This document shows, one piece after another, positions 33,015 to 40,619 of a stretch of DNA of 43,760 nt. The DNA comes from Desulforapulum autotrophicum (GTDB taxonomy: Bacteria; Desulfobacterota; Desulfobacteria; Desulfobacterales; Desulfolunaceae). Under the pieces are notes generated by a model. It saw nothing but the letters and a program-made list of their open reading frames with translations, did no database searches and was not told where the DNA came from. Each line of letters starts with the position of its first letter. Within the stretch, counting starts at the first letter, position 1. Where the stretch lies: NCBI GenBank assembly GCA_020723285.1, contig DYJE01000039.1, forward strand, positions 1-43,760, read 5' to 3'. The position numbers and the translations under genes are program-made.

Positions 33015-33288
33015 GGTGTGCTCCTTTTTTCGGGTGAGTGACGGAAGAGGTATTGCTGGATTTTTTTATCGTCCGGACGGTTTCAAAACTGAAGCCAAGA
33101 TTACAAAAAATCGGTTAACCCCATGAATCCATAAATCGAAAGGTTTTTTGTAATGACGGATGGCGAAATGCGCCGGACTCTGTACAGAACGGTTTTTTTA
33201 TGTCATGGTGATTTCGTTTACACATTTTCCAACCGGCAGGAGCAAAAGTTTTTCTTTCAGGTAAACACCCTGTGACAGGAGACAATCG
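33015..33288. promoter_or_regulatory. Divergent intergenic region with long inverted repeat
   Basis: The gap lies between the Cache gene (leftward) and the NfeD-like gene (rightward). ATTACAAAAAA (33100-33110) and TTTTTTGTAAT (33144-33154) form a perfect 11-bp inverted repeat with a 33-base loop. It may be an operator or a looped regulatory site. The right end carries ACAGGAGACAATCG, the ribosome site of the NfeD-like gene. Confidence 0.4.
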
Positions 33289-33867
33289 GTGAAAACCATG
33301 CTGGGCAGTTTCGACAGTCTTGAAAAATTCTTTCTGGTCTGCGCCGTAAGCGGCGGATTTTTTATAATCATACGGATCATGCTCCAGTTTGTGGGCTCCT
33401 CATCGGATATGGACATGCCTGGGGGCCATGACGCCATGGACGTTCACCACGCCGATTCGGACCTGGGTTTCAAGTTTCTTTCGGTTCACGGACTTTCCAC
33501 GTTTCTCATGATGTTCGGGCTTATCGGCCTCGCCCTTTACCGCCAGAGCGGTGTAGGTCCCATTCTTTGCGTGCCGGGTGCTGCGGCCGCCGGCGTCATC
33601 GCCGTGTGGATCGTGGGCAAGCTGTTTCAGGGCGCGGCAGGCCTCCAGAGCAGCGGAACCCTTGACAACAGGGATTCCGTCGGTGCCACGGGAACGGTGT
33701 ACCTCACCATTCCCGAAAAAGGCATCGGCCGGGTTAACATCCGCTTCAAAGGCCGGTTGAGGGAGTGTGACGCCATGGCGATTCACGGCGAGAAACTGGA
33801 CACCGGAACCCCCATCCGCGTCATCAAAGTCAGCGACTCCATCCTCATGGTGGAGCGGGTGGCCTGA
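33289..33867 (+). CDS. NfeD-like membrane protein with OB-fold, flotillin partner
   Basis: The 192-residue protein has three hydrophobic segments (about 14-34, 65-85 and 90-110) and a soluble C-terminal OB-like domain (about 125-192; VGATGTVYLTIPEKGIGRVN, GTPIRVIKVSDSILMVERV), the layout of NfeD1b/YqiJ-type proteins. A His- and Asp-rich loop (about 40-58, DMDMPGGHDAMDVHHADSD) could bind metal. The start is GTG 33289, seven bases after AGGAG; ATG 33298 is too far from it. NfeD-family proteins work with flotillins, which help form membrane microdomains, and a flotillin gene follows. The two genes are 197 bp apart with a palindromic repeat between them. Confidence 0.8.
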   Translation: MKTMLGSFDSLEKFFLVCAVSGGFFIIIRIMLQFVGSSSDMDMPGGHDAMDVHHADSDLGFKFLSVHGLSTFLMMFGLIGLALYRQSGVGPILCVPGAAAAGVIAVWIVGKLFQGAAGLQSSGTLDNRDSVGATGTVYLTIPEKGIGRVNIRFKGRLRECDAMAIHGEKLDTGTPIRVIKVSDSILMVERVA

Positions 33868-33936
33868 ATTCGTATCTTTTTTAGTTAAAAAGTCATGCCT
33901 CCGGCGGCCCTGCCGGACAATGCTGTTGACTTAGAG

Positions 33937-34015
33937 ATGGGCACGGCTTAGCCTTTGCCCATCCTAAGGGCAACAGACCGAAAATGTAGGATGGGCAAAG
34001 CGTCAGCGTGCCCAT
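33937..34015. repeat. 79-bp palindromic intergenic repeat upstream of flotillin gene
   Basis: The left arm (33937-33966) starts ATGGGCACG and ends CTTTGCCCATCCTA; the right arm (33987-34015) is its near-exact inverted copy, starting TAGGATGGGCAAAG and ending CGTGCCCAT. Only the middle of each arm differs. The loop is 20 bases. It looks like a REP or MITE-type hairpin found between genes in many bacteria. It may protect mRNA ends or partly end transcription between the NfeD-like and flotillin genes. Confidence 0.8.
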
Positions 34016-34064
34016 TAGAGAAACAAACAGGCTTGAACCAACCAAAGATATACAAGGAGATCCC

Positions 34065-35600
34065 ATGTTCAATTTCTGGATTCTGCCCGTTGTGGCCTTT
34101 CTCTTTCTCATTGTTTCAACCCTTACCTTTCTAGCGTCGCGTTACAAACGCTGCCCCTCGGACCAGATCCTCGTCCTATACGGCAAGGTGGGTGAAGGCC
34201 AGTCCGCGCGGTGCATCCACGGCGGCGGGGCCATGGTCTGGCCCCTGATCCAGGATTACGCCTACATCAGCCTGACCCCCATGACCATCAGCATTCCACT
34301 GCAAAAGGCCCTGTCGCTCCAGAACATCCGCATCAACGTGCCGTCCACCTTCACCGTAGGAATCAGCACCGAGCCGGAAATCATGAATGCGGCGGCGGAA
34401 CGTCTGTTGAACCTCACGTCCCAGCAGATCGAGGAAATGGCCAAGGAAATCATTTTCGGTCAGCTCCGCCTTACCGTGGCGTCCCTGACCATCGAGCAGA
34501 TCAACCAGGACCGGGAGAGCTTTCTGGAATCCATCCGCAAAAACGTGGCCCCGGAACTGAACAAGATCGGCCTTTATCTGATCAACGTGAACATCACCGA
34601 CATCACCGACGAGTCGGGCTACATCGACTCCATCGGTAAGAAAGCGGCGGCGGAAGCCATCAACCAGGCCAAGGTGGACGTGGCCGAGCAGGACAAGCTG
34701 GGGGCCATCGGCGAGGCCGAAGCCACCAAGGTCAAAGAGATCCGTGTGGCTGAAAATGTGGCCGAGGCCCAGAAAGGCAAGAAAAAGGCCGAGGCGGACC
34801 AGCGGGTTTTCGTGCAGCAGCAGGAAACGACGGCCACCATCGGCGAGGCCCAGGCCACCAAGGACAAGGAAATCAAGGTGGCGGAGAACGTGGCCGAATC
34901 GGAAAAAGGCAAGAAGAAGGCCGAGGCGGACCGCCGAATCTTCGTCCAGCAGCAGGAAGCCCAGGCCGTGGACGGGGAAAACAAGGCCAAGGCCGATATC
35001 GCCGCCGCCAACGCCGAGCTGGCCGTCAGGCAGGCCCAGGCCATGAAACTGGGCGAGGTGGCGAAGCGCGAGGCGGAAGTGGAGATCCAGAAAGCCCAGT
35101 ACTTGGCCGAAGAACAGCGGCTCAACGCCGAGGAAGTGGTGCGTCAGGAAATCGAGAAGCGGAAAATCGAAATCGCCGCCGAAGCCGAAGCGGAAAAAAT
35201 CCGCCGGGAAGCCAAAGGTCAGGCCGACGCCATTCTTCTGAAATATCAGGCCGAAGCCGAAGGTCTGAGAAAAGTCCTCGAAAGCAAGGCCGCCGGGTAT
35301 CTGGAACTGGTGAAAGGCTGCAACGGCGACGCCAAGGCCGTGGCCACCCTCCTGATGACGGAAAAAATCGAAAAGATCGTGGAAATGCAGGTGGAAGCCA
35401 TCCGGAACATCCGGATCGACAAAGTCACGGTGTGGGATTCAGCCGGAGGCGCAAAGGATGGGACGGCCACCTCCAACTTTCTGTCCGGCCTCATCAAAAG
35501 CATCCCGCCCCTTCACGACGTGGCGCAGATGGCCGGAGTGGAACTCCCGGAATACCTGGGCCGGATGACCGTGGAACCCAAAAACGAATCCGGGTCTTAA
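34065..35600 (+). CDS. Flotillin-like membrane scaffold protein
   Basis: The 511-residue protein has an N-terminal membrane segment (about 3-25), an SPFH/band-7 domain (about 30-190; SDQILVLYGKVG, NVPSTFTVGISTEP, LRLTVASLTIEQINQDR) and a long Glu/Ala/Lys-rich coiled-coil flotillin domain (about 190-430). The ATG at 34065 follows AAGGAG. Within the coiled coil a 44-residue unit (GEAEATKVKEIRVAENVAEA and on, then GEAQATKDKEIKVAENVAES and on) occurs twice in tandem, from 34710 and 34842. Flotillins form membrane microdomains that organise signalling and secretion proteins. The NfeD-like gene just upstream is the expected partner. Confidence 0.94.
   Translation: MFNFWILPVVAFLFLIVSTLTFLASRYKRCPSDQILVLYGKVGEGQSARCIHGGGAMVWPLIQDYAYISLTPMTISIPLQKALSLQNIRINVPSTFTVGISTEPEIMNAAAERLLNLTSQQIEEMAKEIIFGQLRLTVASLTIEQINQDRESFLESIRKNVAPELNKIGLYLINVNITDITDESGYIDSIGKKAAAEAINQAKVDVAEQDKLGAIGEAEATKVKEIRVAENVAEAQKGKKKAEADQRVFVQQQETTATIGEAQATKDKEIKVAENVAESEKGKKKAEADRRIFVQQQEAQAVDGENKAKADIAAANAELAVRQAQAMKLGEVAKREAEVEIQKAQYLAEEQRLNAEEVVRQEIEKRKIEIAAEAEAEKIRREAKGQADAILLKYQAEAEGLRKVLESKAAGYLELVKGCNGDAKAVATLLMTEKIEKIVEMQVEAIRNIRIDKVTVWDSAGGAKDGTATSNFLSGLIKSIPPLHDVAQMAGVELPEYLGRMTVEPKNESGS
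34710..34973 (+). repeat. Two tandem 132-bp repeats in the flotillin coiled coil
   Basis: GGCGAGGCC(G/C)A(A/G)GCCACCAAGG begins at 34710 and again at 34842, exactly 132 bp (44 codons) later, and the similarity runs through to the FVQQQE motif of each unit. The repeat keeps the reading frame and would lengthen the coiled coil by one unit. Confidence 0.8.
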
Positions 35601-35617
35601 AAAATGAATTGGCCTTA

Positions 35618-35656
35618 CGGCGGCCCTGCCGGGGGCCAAACTTTTTGAAAAAGTTT
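35618..35656 (+). terminator. Repeat with palindrome downstream of flotillin gene
   Basis: CGGCGGCCCTGCCGG (35618-35632) is followed by the perfect palindrome AAACTTTTTGAAAAAGTTT (35638-35656). The 15-bp GC-rich part also occurs at 33902-33916, so the flotillin gene is bracketed by two copies. The A/T palindrome could act as a weak terminator; the GC-rich part looks like a dispersed repeat fragment. Confidence 0.5.
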
Positions 35657-35863
35657 GACAAAACAGGTTATGGCATATAATTAACCCATTAATTTTATTG
35701 AGTTATACGAATAAATAACAGCCATTGGGCTGCATATCTTTCCCCAACCTGTTTGCCCAGCTTTTCAAGCTGGTCCTCGCGAAAGCGGGGAAGCTGGTCT
35801 CCCGGAAGGGCCGCCGGAGGCAAACATCACGAAGCCACAGAACCCCCACGACAGAAAAAAACC

Positions 35864-35893
35864 TTGACCATTTCCCGTTCGATATTGTAATTA
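35864..35893 (+). promoter_or_regulatory. Candidate promoter of the TrmB gene
   Basis: TTGACC (35864-35869) and TAATTA (35888-35893) are 18 bases apart and resemble a -35/-10 pair. Transcription would begin close to 35900, the start codon itself. No ribosome site precedes that codon, so the messenger may be leaderless. Confidence 0.5.
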
Positions 35894-35911
35894 ACTACCA
35901 TGGTAGTTAAT
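35890..35911. promoter_or_regulatory. 22-bp perfect palindrome over the TrmB start codon
   Basis: The core TTAACTACCATGGTAGTTAA (35891-35910) extends by one complementary pair on each side. The ATG of the TrmB gene (35900-35902) lies at its centre, and the left arm covers the candidate -10 box. A perfect palindrome in this place is a strong candidate for an operator at which the TrmB-family protein controls its own operon. Confidence 0.65.
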
Positions 35912-36712
35912 GAATTGATCCAACATATCAAAGCCCTGGGGTTTTCCGAATACGAAGCCAAAGCGTATCTCTGCCTTTTGCGGATTCAACCGGCCACGGC
36001 CTATGAAATCGCTCAAGGTTCGGGCATTCCGTCATCCAAAATCTACGAGGTCATCGCCCGGCTGGTGGAAAAGCAGGTGTTCATGGCGGACGGAGACGAG
36101 GGCAAAAAAAGGTTTCTGGCCCTATTGCCCGAAGAGTTCGTGGACAGGCAGAGGGCCGGTTTCGGAAAAACCCTGGACATCCTGGCGGCGGAACTTCCGG
36201 TGCTTCAGAGCGAGGCTCCGGCATCCGTGATCTGGAACGTCACCGATTACGATCTGTTCATGGACAAGGCCGCCCGGATGGTGCAATCCGCTGAAAAAAC
36301 TCTTCTGCTGTCCGCCTGGGAAAAGGAGAGGGAACAGATAGAGCCGCTGCTGGTGGAACGTGAAAAACAGGGCGTCCGCATCGCCGCCATCCAGTACGGA
36401 GACAGGACCGACGGCGCGGGTGCGCTTTTCCGCCATCCCATCGCCGACACGCTGTACCAGGAAAAAGGTGGAAGGGGCCTGGTGCTGGTGCGTGATTCCA
36501 GAGACGCTCTGGTGGGCACCATCGACACAGAGCATAAGGTCCACGGGGCGTTCAGTTCCAACCAGGGGTTCATCACCCTGGCGGAGGACTACATCAAACA
36601 CGACATCTACATCATGAAAATCGTCAGCCGTTTCGACCAGACGCTGATTGAAAAATTCGGAACCAACTACAGGCATCTGAGAAACATATTCGAGGACAGG
36701 GACAACCCATGA
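35900..36712 (+). CDS. TrmB-family transcriptional regulator
   Basis: The 270-residue protein has an N-terminal winged helix (about 5-75) with IKALGFSEYEAKAYLCLLRI, ATAYEIAQGSGIPSSKIYEV and IARLVEKQVF, typical of TrmB. A PLD-like effector domain follows (about 105-270), with KTLLLSAWEKE and a late FITLAEDYIKHDIYI segment. TrmB regulators sense sugars or metabolites in archaea and some bacteria. The start at 35900 is the first ATG in frame and lies in a perfect palindrome with no ribosome site upstream. Its stop overlaps the aminotransferase start as ATGA, so the two are one operon. The effector is unknown; amino or keto acids would fit the partner gene. Confidence 0.9.
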   Translation: MVVNELIQHIKALGFSEYEAKAYLCLLRIQPATAYEIAQGSGIPSSKIYEVIARLVEKQVFMADGDEGKKRFLALLPEEFVDRQRAGFGKTLDILAAELPVLQSEAPASVIWNVTDYDLFMDKAARMVQSAEKTLLLSAWEKEREQIEPLLVEREKQGVRIAAIQYGDRTDGAGALFRHPIADTLYQEKGGRGLVLVRDSRDALVGTIDTEHKVHGAFSSNQGFITLAEDYIKHDIYIMKIVSRFDQTLIEKFGTNYRHLRNIFEDRDNP

Positions 36713-37563
36713 AAATCTACATCGACGGAATGTATTATGACAAAAGCGAAGCCAAAGTGTCCGTGTACGACCACGGACTTCTCTACGGCGACGGCGTGTT
36801 CGAAGGTTTGCGGATTTACGGCGGCAAGGTGTTCAGGCTGAAAGACCACCTTGCGCGCCTTTACGACAGCGCCAAGGCCATTCACCTCACCATTCCCATG
36901 CCCATGGAGGACATGGCGGCGGCGGTGCTCGACGCCGTTTTGGCCAATGAAAAAACCGACGGATACATCCGGCTGGTGGTGACCCGAGGGGTGGGAAACC
37001 TGGGCCTCAACCCCTTTTCATGTGAACGGGCCTCGGTGATCATCATCGTGGACGACATCCAGCTTTATCCCCCGGAATGCTACAGTCAGGGCATCGCCGT
37101 GATCACCGCGTCGGTGCGCCGGGTGCCGGCCCAGTGCCTGGATCCCCGGATCAAATCCCTGAACTACCTGAACAACATCATGGCCAAAGTGGAGGCCATC
37201 CACGCCGGATGCCTGGAGGCCCTGATGCTGAACACCGAGGGATATGTGGCGGAGTGCACGGGAGACAACGTGTTCTACATCAAAAACCAGCGGCTGATGA
37301 CCCCCGAATCCACCCATGGGGCCCTTGAGGGCATCACCCGGAGCACGGTCATCGAAGCGGCCGGGGATATCGGCCTCACCGTGGAAAGCCGGGCCACCAC
37401 GCTGTACGACATCTACACCGCCGACGAATGCTTTCTCACCGGCACCGCCGCCGAACTCATCCCGGTGGTGACGGTGGATGGGCGGACCATCGGCGAGGGC
37501 AGACCCGGTCCCGTCACCCTTGATCTGAAAGCCGCGTTTGCCCGGCGCATTCTTTCTGAATAA
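36709..37563 (+). CDS. ilvE: Branched-chain amino acid aminotransferase (class IV)
   Basis: The 284-residue PLP enzyme of fold type IV has VSVYDHGLLYGDGVFEGLR near the start, the PLP lysine Lys149 in DPRIKSLNYLNNI, and the phosphate-binding block ECTGDNVFYIK with EGITRSTVIEAA further on. The length and motifs fit IlvE, which exchanges amino groups between Val, Leu or Ile and 2-oxoglutarate; D-amino acid or aminodeoxychorismate members are less likely. It is coupled to the TrmB gene by a 4-bp overlap. The dehydratase operon follows after 423 bp. In some anaerobes a branched-chain aminotransferase feeds a 2-hydroxyacyl-CoA dehydratase route; that link is possible but not shown here. Confidence 0.9.
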   Translation: MKIYIDGMYYDKSEAKVSVYDHGLLYGDGVFEGLRIYGGKVFRLKDHLARLYDSAKAIHLTIPMPMEDMAAAVLDAVLANEKTDGYIRLVVTRGVGNLGLNPFSCERASVIIIVDDIQLYPPECYSQGIAVITASVRRVPAQCLDPRIKSLNYLNNIMAKVEAIHAGCLEALMLNTEGYVAECTGDNVFYIKNQRLMTPESTHGALEGITRSTVIEAAGDIGLTVESRATTLYDIYTADECFLTGTAAELIPVVTVDGRTIGEGRPGPVTLDLKAAFARRILSE

Positions 37564-37582
37564 ATGGGGCGTAGGGGTATCA

Positions 37583-37612
37583 TGTAGGGGCAATTCATGA
37601 ATTGCCCCTACA
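37583..37612. repeat. 30-bp perfect palindrome after ilvE
   Basis: TGTAGGGGCAATTCA is followed at once by its exact inverted copy TGAATTGCCCCTACA. It lies 20 bases after the aminotransferase stop codon and can form a 15-bp hairpin. Similar GGGGCAATTC palindromes are common intergenic repeats in bacteria. There is no T run, so it is called a repeat, although it may also stop transcripts or protect their 3' ends. Confidence 0.75.
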
Positions 37613-37986
37613 GCGGCCCCGCAAATTCACCCTTCTCCATTCGCGCCCCAAAGTTCCCTAAAAGATGATTGTATTCTCGTTTTTCCTGGCCGTCCGCCGG
37701 TTTAAACGCCTGTTTTCCCTATGGCCTGTTTTTTTACAGTGCTGTAAAAAATCCTTGACAACACCATTTTGCCGTGACACATTGTCGACAATCGACAAAC
37801 TACATTCGACAATCAATTCGGTACGCCTTGCTTTCCGGATTATTTCGTGATCCATCCGGCGAAAAACCGTCGGAAACCTGTAACCGTAAGGACGTCAATC
37901 ACAACTCCGTGGCAGCCGGATTGATGCGGCATGTCATTGAGGTCACGGTTTGATGACGCCCTGATTAACCTGAAGGAGCCATTTCA
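37613..37986 (+). promoter_or_regulatory. Regulatory region of the dehydratase/reductase operon
   Basis: No gene is seen here. TTTTTTACAG/CTGTAAAAAA with a TG loop makes a strong inverted repeat around 37730-37751. TTGACA at 37755-37760 is a possible -35 box. ATTGTCGACAAT (37781-37792) is a perfect palindrome. The heptamer TCGACAA occurs at 37785, 37792 and 37806. From about 37830 to 37986 there is a leader of about 150 bases ending in GAAGGAGCC, the ribosome site of the first gene. I recognise no known riboswitch in it. Confidence 0.5.
37781..37812. promoter_or_regulatory. Operator-like palindrome plus phased TCGACAA heptamers
   Basis: ATTGTCGACAAT is a perfect 12-bp palindrome. TCGACAA begins at 37785, 37792 and 37806, offsets of 7 and 14 bases, so all copies are in 7-bp phase. 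TTGTCGACAA-like sites are known for several GntR-family regulators. The regulator of this site is not identified in the window. Confidence 0.5.
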
Positions 37987-39441
37987 ATGAAATCGCTATC
38001 GCAGCAAAACGGCAACGGCCATGGAAACGACCTGTCCGCCGTGATCTCCGGCATACTGAAGACCCGTGAAACACGGGGTCTGATGGCGGATGTGGTGCCG
38101 GACATCATGGAGGCCTGGGCCGGGGATAACCGTCTGAAAAAGAAAATCGCAGGACAGATCGAGGGTTTCGTCCGAAAGACACTGAACGGATCTCCAGTCA
38201 ATTCAGGAATTTCACTGACGGATCTCATGAACGACACCGCCTTTGCATCGTCGGCGGCCCGATTTCTGCCGTCGGCCGTGACGGTGCTTGCGGATGCTCT
38301 GAACGCCCTGACCGCCCACTTCGAAACCGCGTCAGACGACGACCGGGAACGGTTCATGACCGAGCTTCTGGACAGTGTGTCCCGGAGCCGTGCAGGCCAC
38401 ACGGTGAGCACGGTTTTGAAAACCCTGAACCGCTGCTACGAGGAAAATCCCGCCTACCTGTCGGAAAAACTCGGCAAAGCCGTGGTCACCTGGATGGAAG
38501 GGCTTGATTTCGGGGAGATCCGCGATTTTATCGACCTTTCGGCGGAAGACATGAAAACCCTCACCTCCGCCGTGGTGGATACTTTGTGGAAATACCCGTC
38601 CAAGCTGGTTCTGGGCCTGAGCTTCATCGCGGACATCGTGAATTCCGCCACGTTCGCGTCCGCGGAATTTCTGGCCATGACCAACAAAATCTCTCCGGAT
38701 CTTCTGACCGATGTGGTGTTTTCGATTTTCAGGAACGTGGACGGCAAATCCGCGGCAAGGCTCCTGAACCAGGTGTCCGAACTGGTGCGGAAGATCCACA
38801 CCGGCAGCGCCCTTCTGGGCGATCCGGGAACCACCCAGCTTCCCATCGACCTGACCCGGTTTCTTGAAGATTTCCTTTCCGTTTTCGATGGGGAACTGAT
38901 GTGGAAAGCCAAGGTGGCCTTTGAAGAGGAAAAGGAAATCGTGGCCCGGGTGTTCTACCAGGTGATGAAGGAAAATCCGGAGCGGCTGGAACGCCGGATG
39001 ATCCGTTATTCGTCCCTCAAAAACGCGCAGATCCGCGCCCTTCTTCACCACATGTCCGCCATGACCCAGCTGCCGGAACAGGAGGTGGCCGACTCGGCGG
39101 AAAAAGGACTGGCCGCCGTGGAAACCCAGGATCTGGCCGAGGTTGTTAATCTGTTCTTCCTTTTCATGAACAAGATCAGCGACCTCAAACCCTCCCTGAT
39201 CCCAGGCCTTGTGGCCCAGTTTGCGGATGCCCTGGATCTTTACGAGGTGAACGACGGGCTTGAACAATTTTTTGAAACCGTGGGCGAGGCCCTGATTCCC
39301 TTGGAACGGGTGATCGTGCCCAAGGTGGTAAAGCACCTGTGCACGGTGCTTGCCCCCAGAGACGACGATTACGAACAGGAAGCCGCCGAAGCCCGCTCCA
39401 TGCTCCGCGCGCTGCTTCTGGGTGAGGAGGTGACGGTATGA
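37987..39441 (+). CDS. Unrecognised helical protein leading the dehydratase operon
   Basis: I do not recognise this 484-residue protein. It has no signal peptide, no membrane segment and no Cys cluster, and it appears almost wholly alpha-helical with amphipathic repeats (for example LLDSVSRSRAGHTVSTVLKT, VVNLFFLFMNKISDLKPSLI, LEQFFETVGEALIPLERVIV), in the manner of HEAT- or ARM-like scaffolds. AAGGAGCC precedes the ATG. Its stop overlaps the next start (ATGATGA), so it is translated with the dehydratase subunits and is probably needed with them in similar amounts. It could be an assembly factor, scaffold or encapsulating partner of the iron-sulfur enzymes; this is inference from position only. 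Confidence 0.8.
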   Translation: MKSLSQQNGNGHGNDLSAVISGILKTRETRGLMADVVPDIMEAWAGDNRLKKKIAGQIEGFVRKTLNGSPVNSGISLTDLMNDTAFASSAARFLPSAVTVLADALNALTAHFETASDDDRERFMTELLDSVSRSRAGHTVSTVLKTLNRCYEENPAYLSEKLGKAVVTWMEGLDFGEIRDFIDLSAEDMKTLTSAVVDTLWKYPSKLVLGLSFIADIVNSATFASAEFLAMTNKISPDLLTDVVFSIFRNVDGKSAARLLNQVSELVRKIHTGSALLGDPGTTQLPIDLTRFLEDFLSVFDGELMWKAKVAFEEEKEIVARVFYQVMKENPERLERRMIRYSSLKNAQIRALLHHMSAMTQLPEQEVADSAEKGLAAVETQDLAEVVNLFFLFMNKISDLKPSLIPGLVAQFADALDLYEVNDGLEQFFETVGEALIPLERVIVPKVVKHLCTVLAPRDDDYEQEAAEARSMLRALLLGEEVTV

Positions 39442-40619
39442 TGAAGGAGTTTTACGACGCGGCAACCCGCATCCGAAGTGACGTATTGAGCCGGTGGAAG
39501 GACACAGGCGGCAACGTGGTGGGCTACACATGCTCCTACGTGCCTTCAGAAATCTTTCATGCCGCCGGAATCCTGCCCTACAGAATAAGGGGCATCGAGA
39601 CGGAAAGCATGGAAATCGCCGACGCTTATTTCGGCCCGTACATCTGCACCTTTCCCAAGTGTGTGCTCCAGCTGGCCGGAAAAGGGAAGTACGACTTCTT
39701 AGACGGTGCCATCATCACACCGGGCTGTGACAGCATGCGCCGCCTGGACGAGTGCTGGCGCAAAGCCGGCGATGCCATTCCCGGCATCGTTCCTTCGTTT
39801 TTCTATTATTTCGATGTGCCCCACAAAAGCATCGGCCACGGCACGCGCTGGTTCCGTGAAGAAATCGTGAACCTCATCAAGGCCCTTGAAAACCAGTTCG
39901 GCATCACCATCACCGATGAAAAGCTGAACGCATCCATCCGGCTGTACAACCGGGCCCGGCGACTTCTGAAAGAACTGGAAGACCTGAGGGCCAAAGACGC
40001 CGTGGTGATTTCCGGCACCGACGCCTTTGCCGTGACCATGGCGGGCACGGCCATGCCCCGTGAGGAGTACACCGAGCACCTGGAAAACCTGGTGGCAAGC
40101 CTTAAAAAGAAAAAAGCGAAAAAAGACGAACGGAAACGGATCATGCTCATCGGCAGCATCAGCGACGACATCAGCCTGGTGGATCTGGTGGAACAGAGCG
40201 GCAAAGCCGTGGTGGTCACGGAAAATCTCTGTTTCGGCGTGCGTGATGAAGGCAACGAGGTGGCGGAAGAGGGCGATCCCGTGGACGCCCTGGCCAAAGC
40301 CTACCTGGGCGAAAGCACCTGCCCCAGGATGTACGGGAAATACAAGGAACGGCTGGCCACGCTTTCAGCGATCATCCGTCGTTCCAACGTGGACGCCGTG
40401 GTGATGCAGAACATCCGTTTCTGCGACCTTCACGGATCGGAAAACGGTCTGTTCGAACGGGATCTGGAAAAAGAGGGCATACCCTGTATCCGCCTGGAGC
40501 GGGAATACGGGCCCCTGGTTGAAACAGGACGCCTCCGGATGCGCATCGACGCCTTTTTCGAAAGGCTGGAATCCCAGAGGCCGCACAAAGAAAACGTATA
40601 CAGCATGGAGGCCGTATGA
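39438..40619 (+). CDS. 2-hydroxyacyl-CoA dehydratase / benzoyl-CoA reductase subunit (C-like)
   Basis: The 393-residue protein belongs to the HgdB/FldB/BcrC family (dehydratase D-component). Cys32 (GYTCSYVPSEIFHAAGILPY), Cys70, Cys75 and Cys97 (ITPGCDSMRRLDECW) lie where family members hold a [4Fe-4S] cluster; CFGVRDEG is a later conserved segment. The two related subunits bind the acyl-CoA and receive one electron at very low potential from the activase. The start is ATG 39438 or 39441, overlapping the upstream stop. Its stop overlaps the second subunit gene as ATGA. Substrate cannot be told: aromatic acyl-CoA, or 2-hydroxyacyl-CoA from amino acids. Confidence 0.9.
   Translation: MMKEFYDAATRIRSDVLSRWKDTGGNVVGYTCSYVPSEIFHAAGILPYRIRGIETESMEIADAYFGPYICTFPKCVLQLAGKGKYDFLDGAIITPGCDSMRRLDECWRKAGDAIPGIVPSFFYYFDVPHKSIGHGTRWFREEIVNLIKALENQFGITITDEKLNASIRLYNRARRLLKELEDLRAKDAVVISGTDAFAVTMAGTAMPREEYTEHLENLVASLKKKKAKKDERKRIMLIGSISDDISLVDLVEQSGKAVVVTENLCFGVRDEGNEVAEEGDPVDALAKAYLGESTCPRMYGKYKERLATLSAIIRRSNVDAVVMQNIRFCDLHGSENGLFERDLEKEGIPCIRLEREYGPLVETGRLRMRIDAFFERLESQRPHKENVYSMEAV

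Noticed and set aside
37665-37855. Short open frames on both strands between ilvE and the dehydratase operon
   Set aside because: They cover the inverted repeats and operator-like DNA, and have no ribosome site or protein-like pattern.
37830-37986. Possible riboswitch in the leader of the dehydratase operon
   Set aside because: The leader is long enough, but I could not match it to any known riboswitch core or find a convincing terminator/anti-terminator pair.
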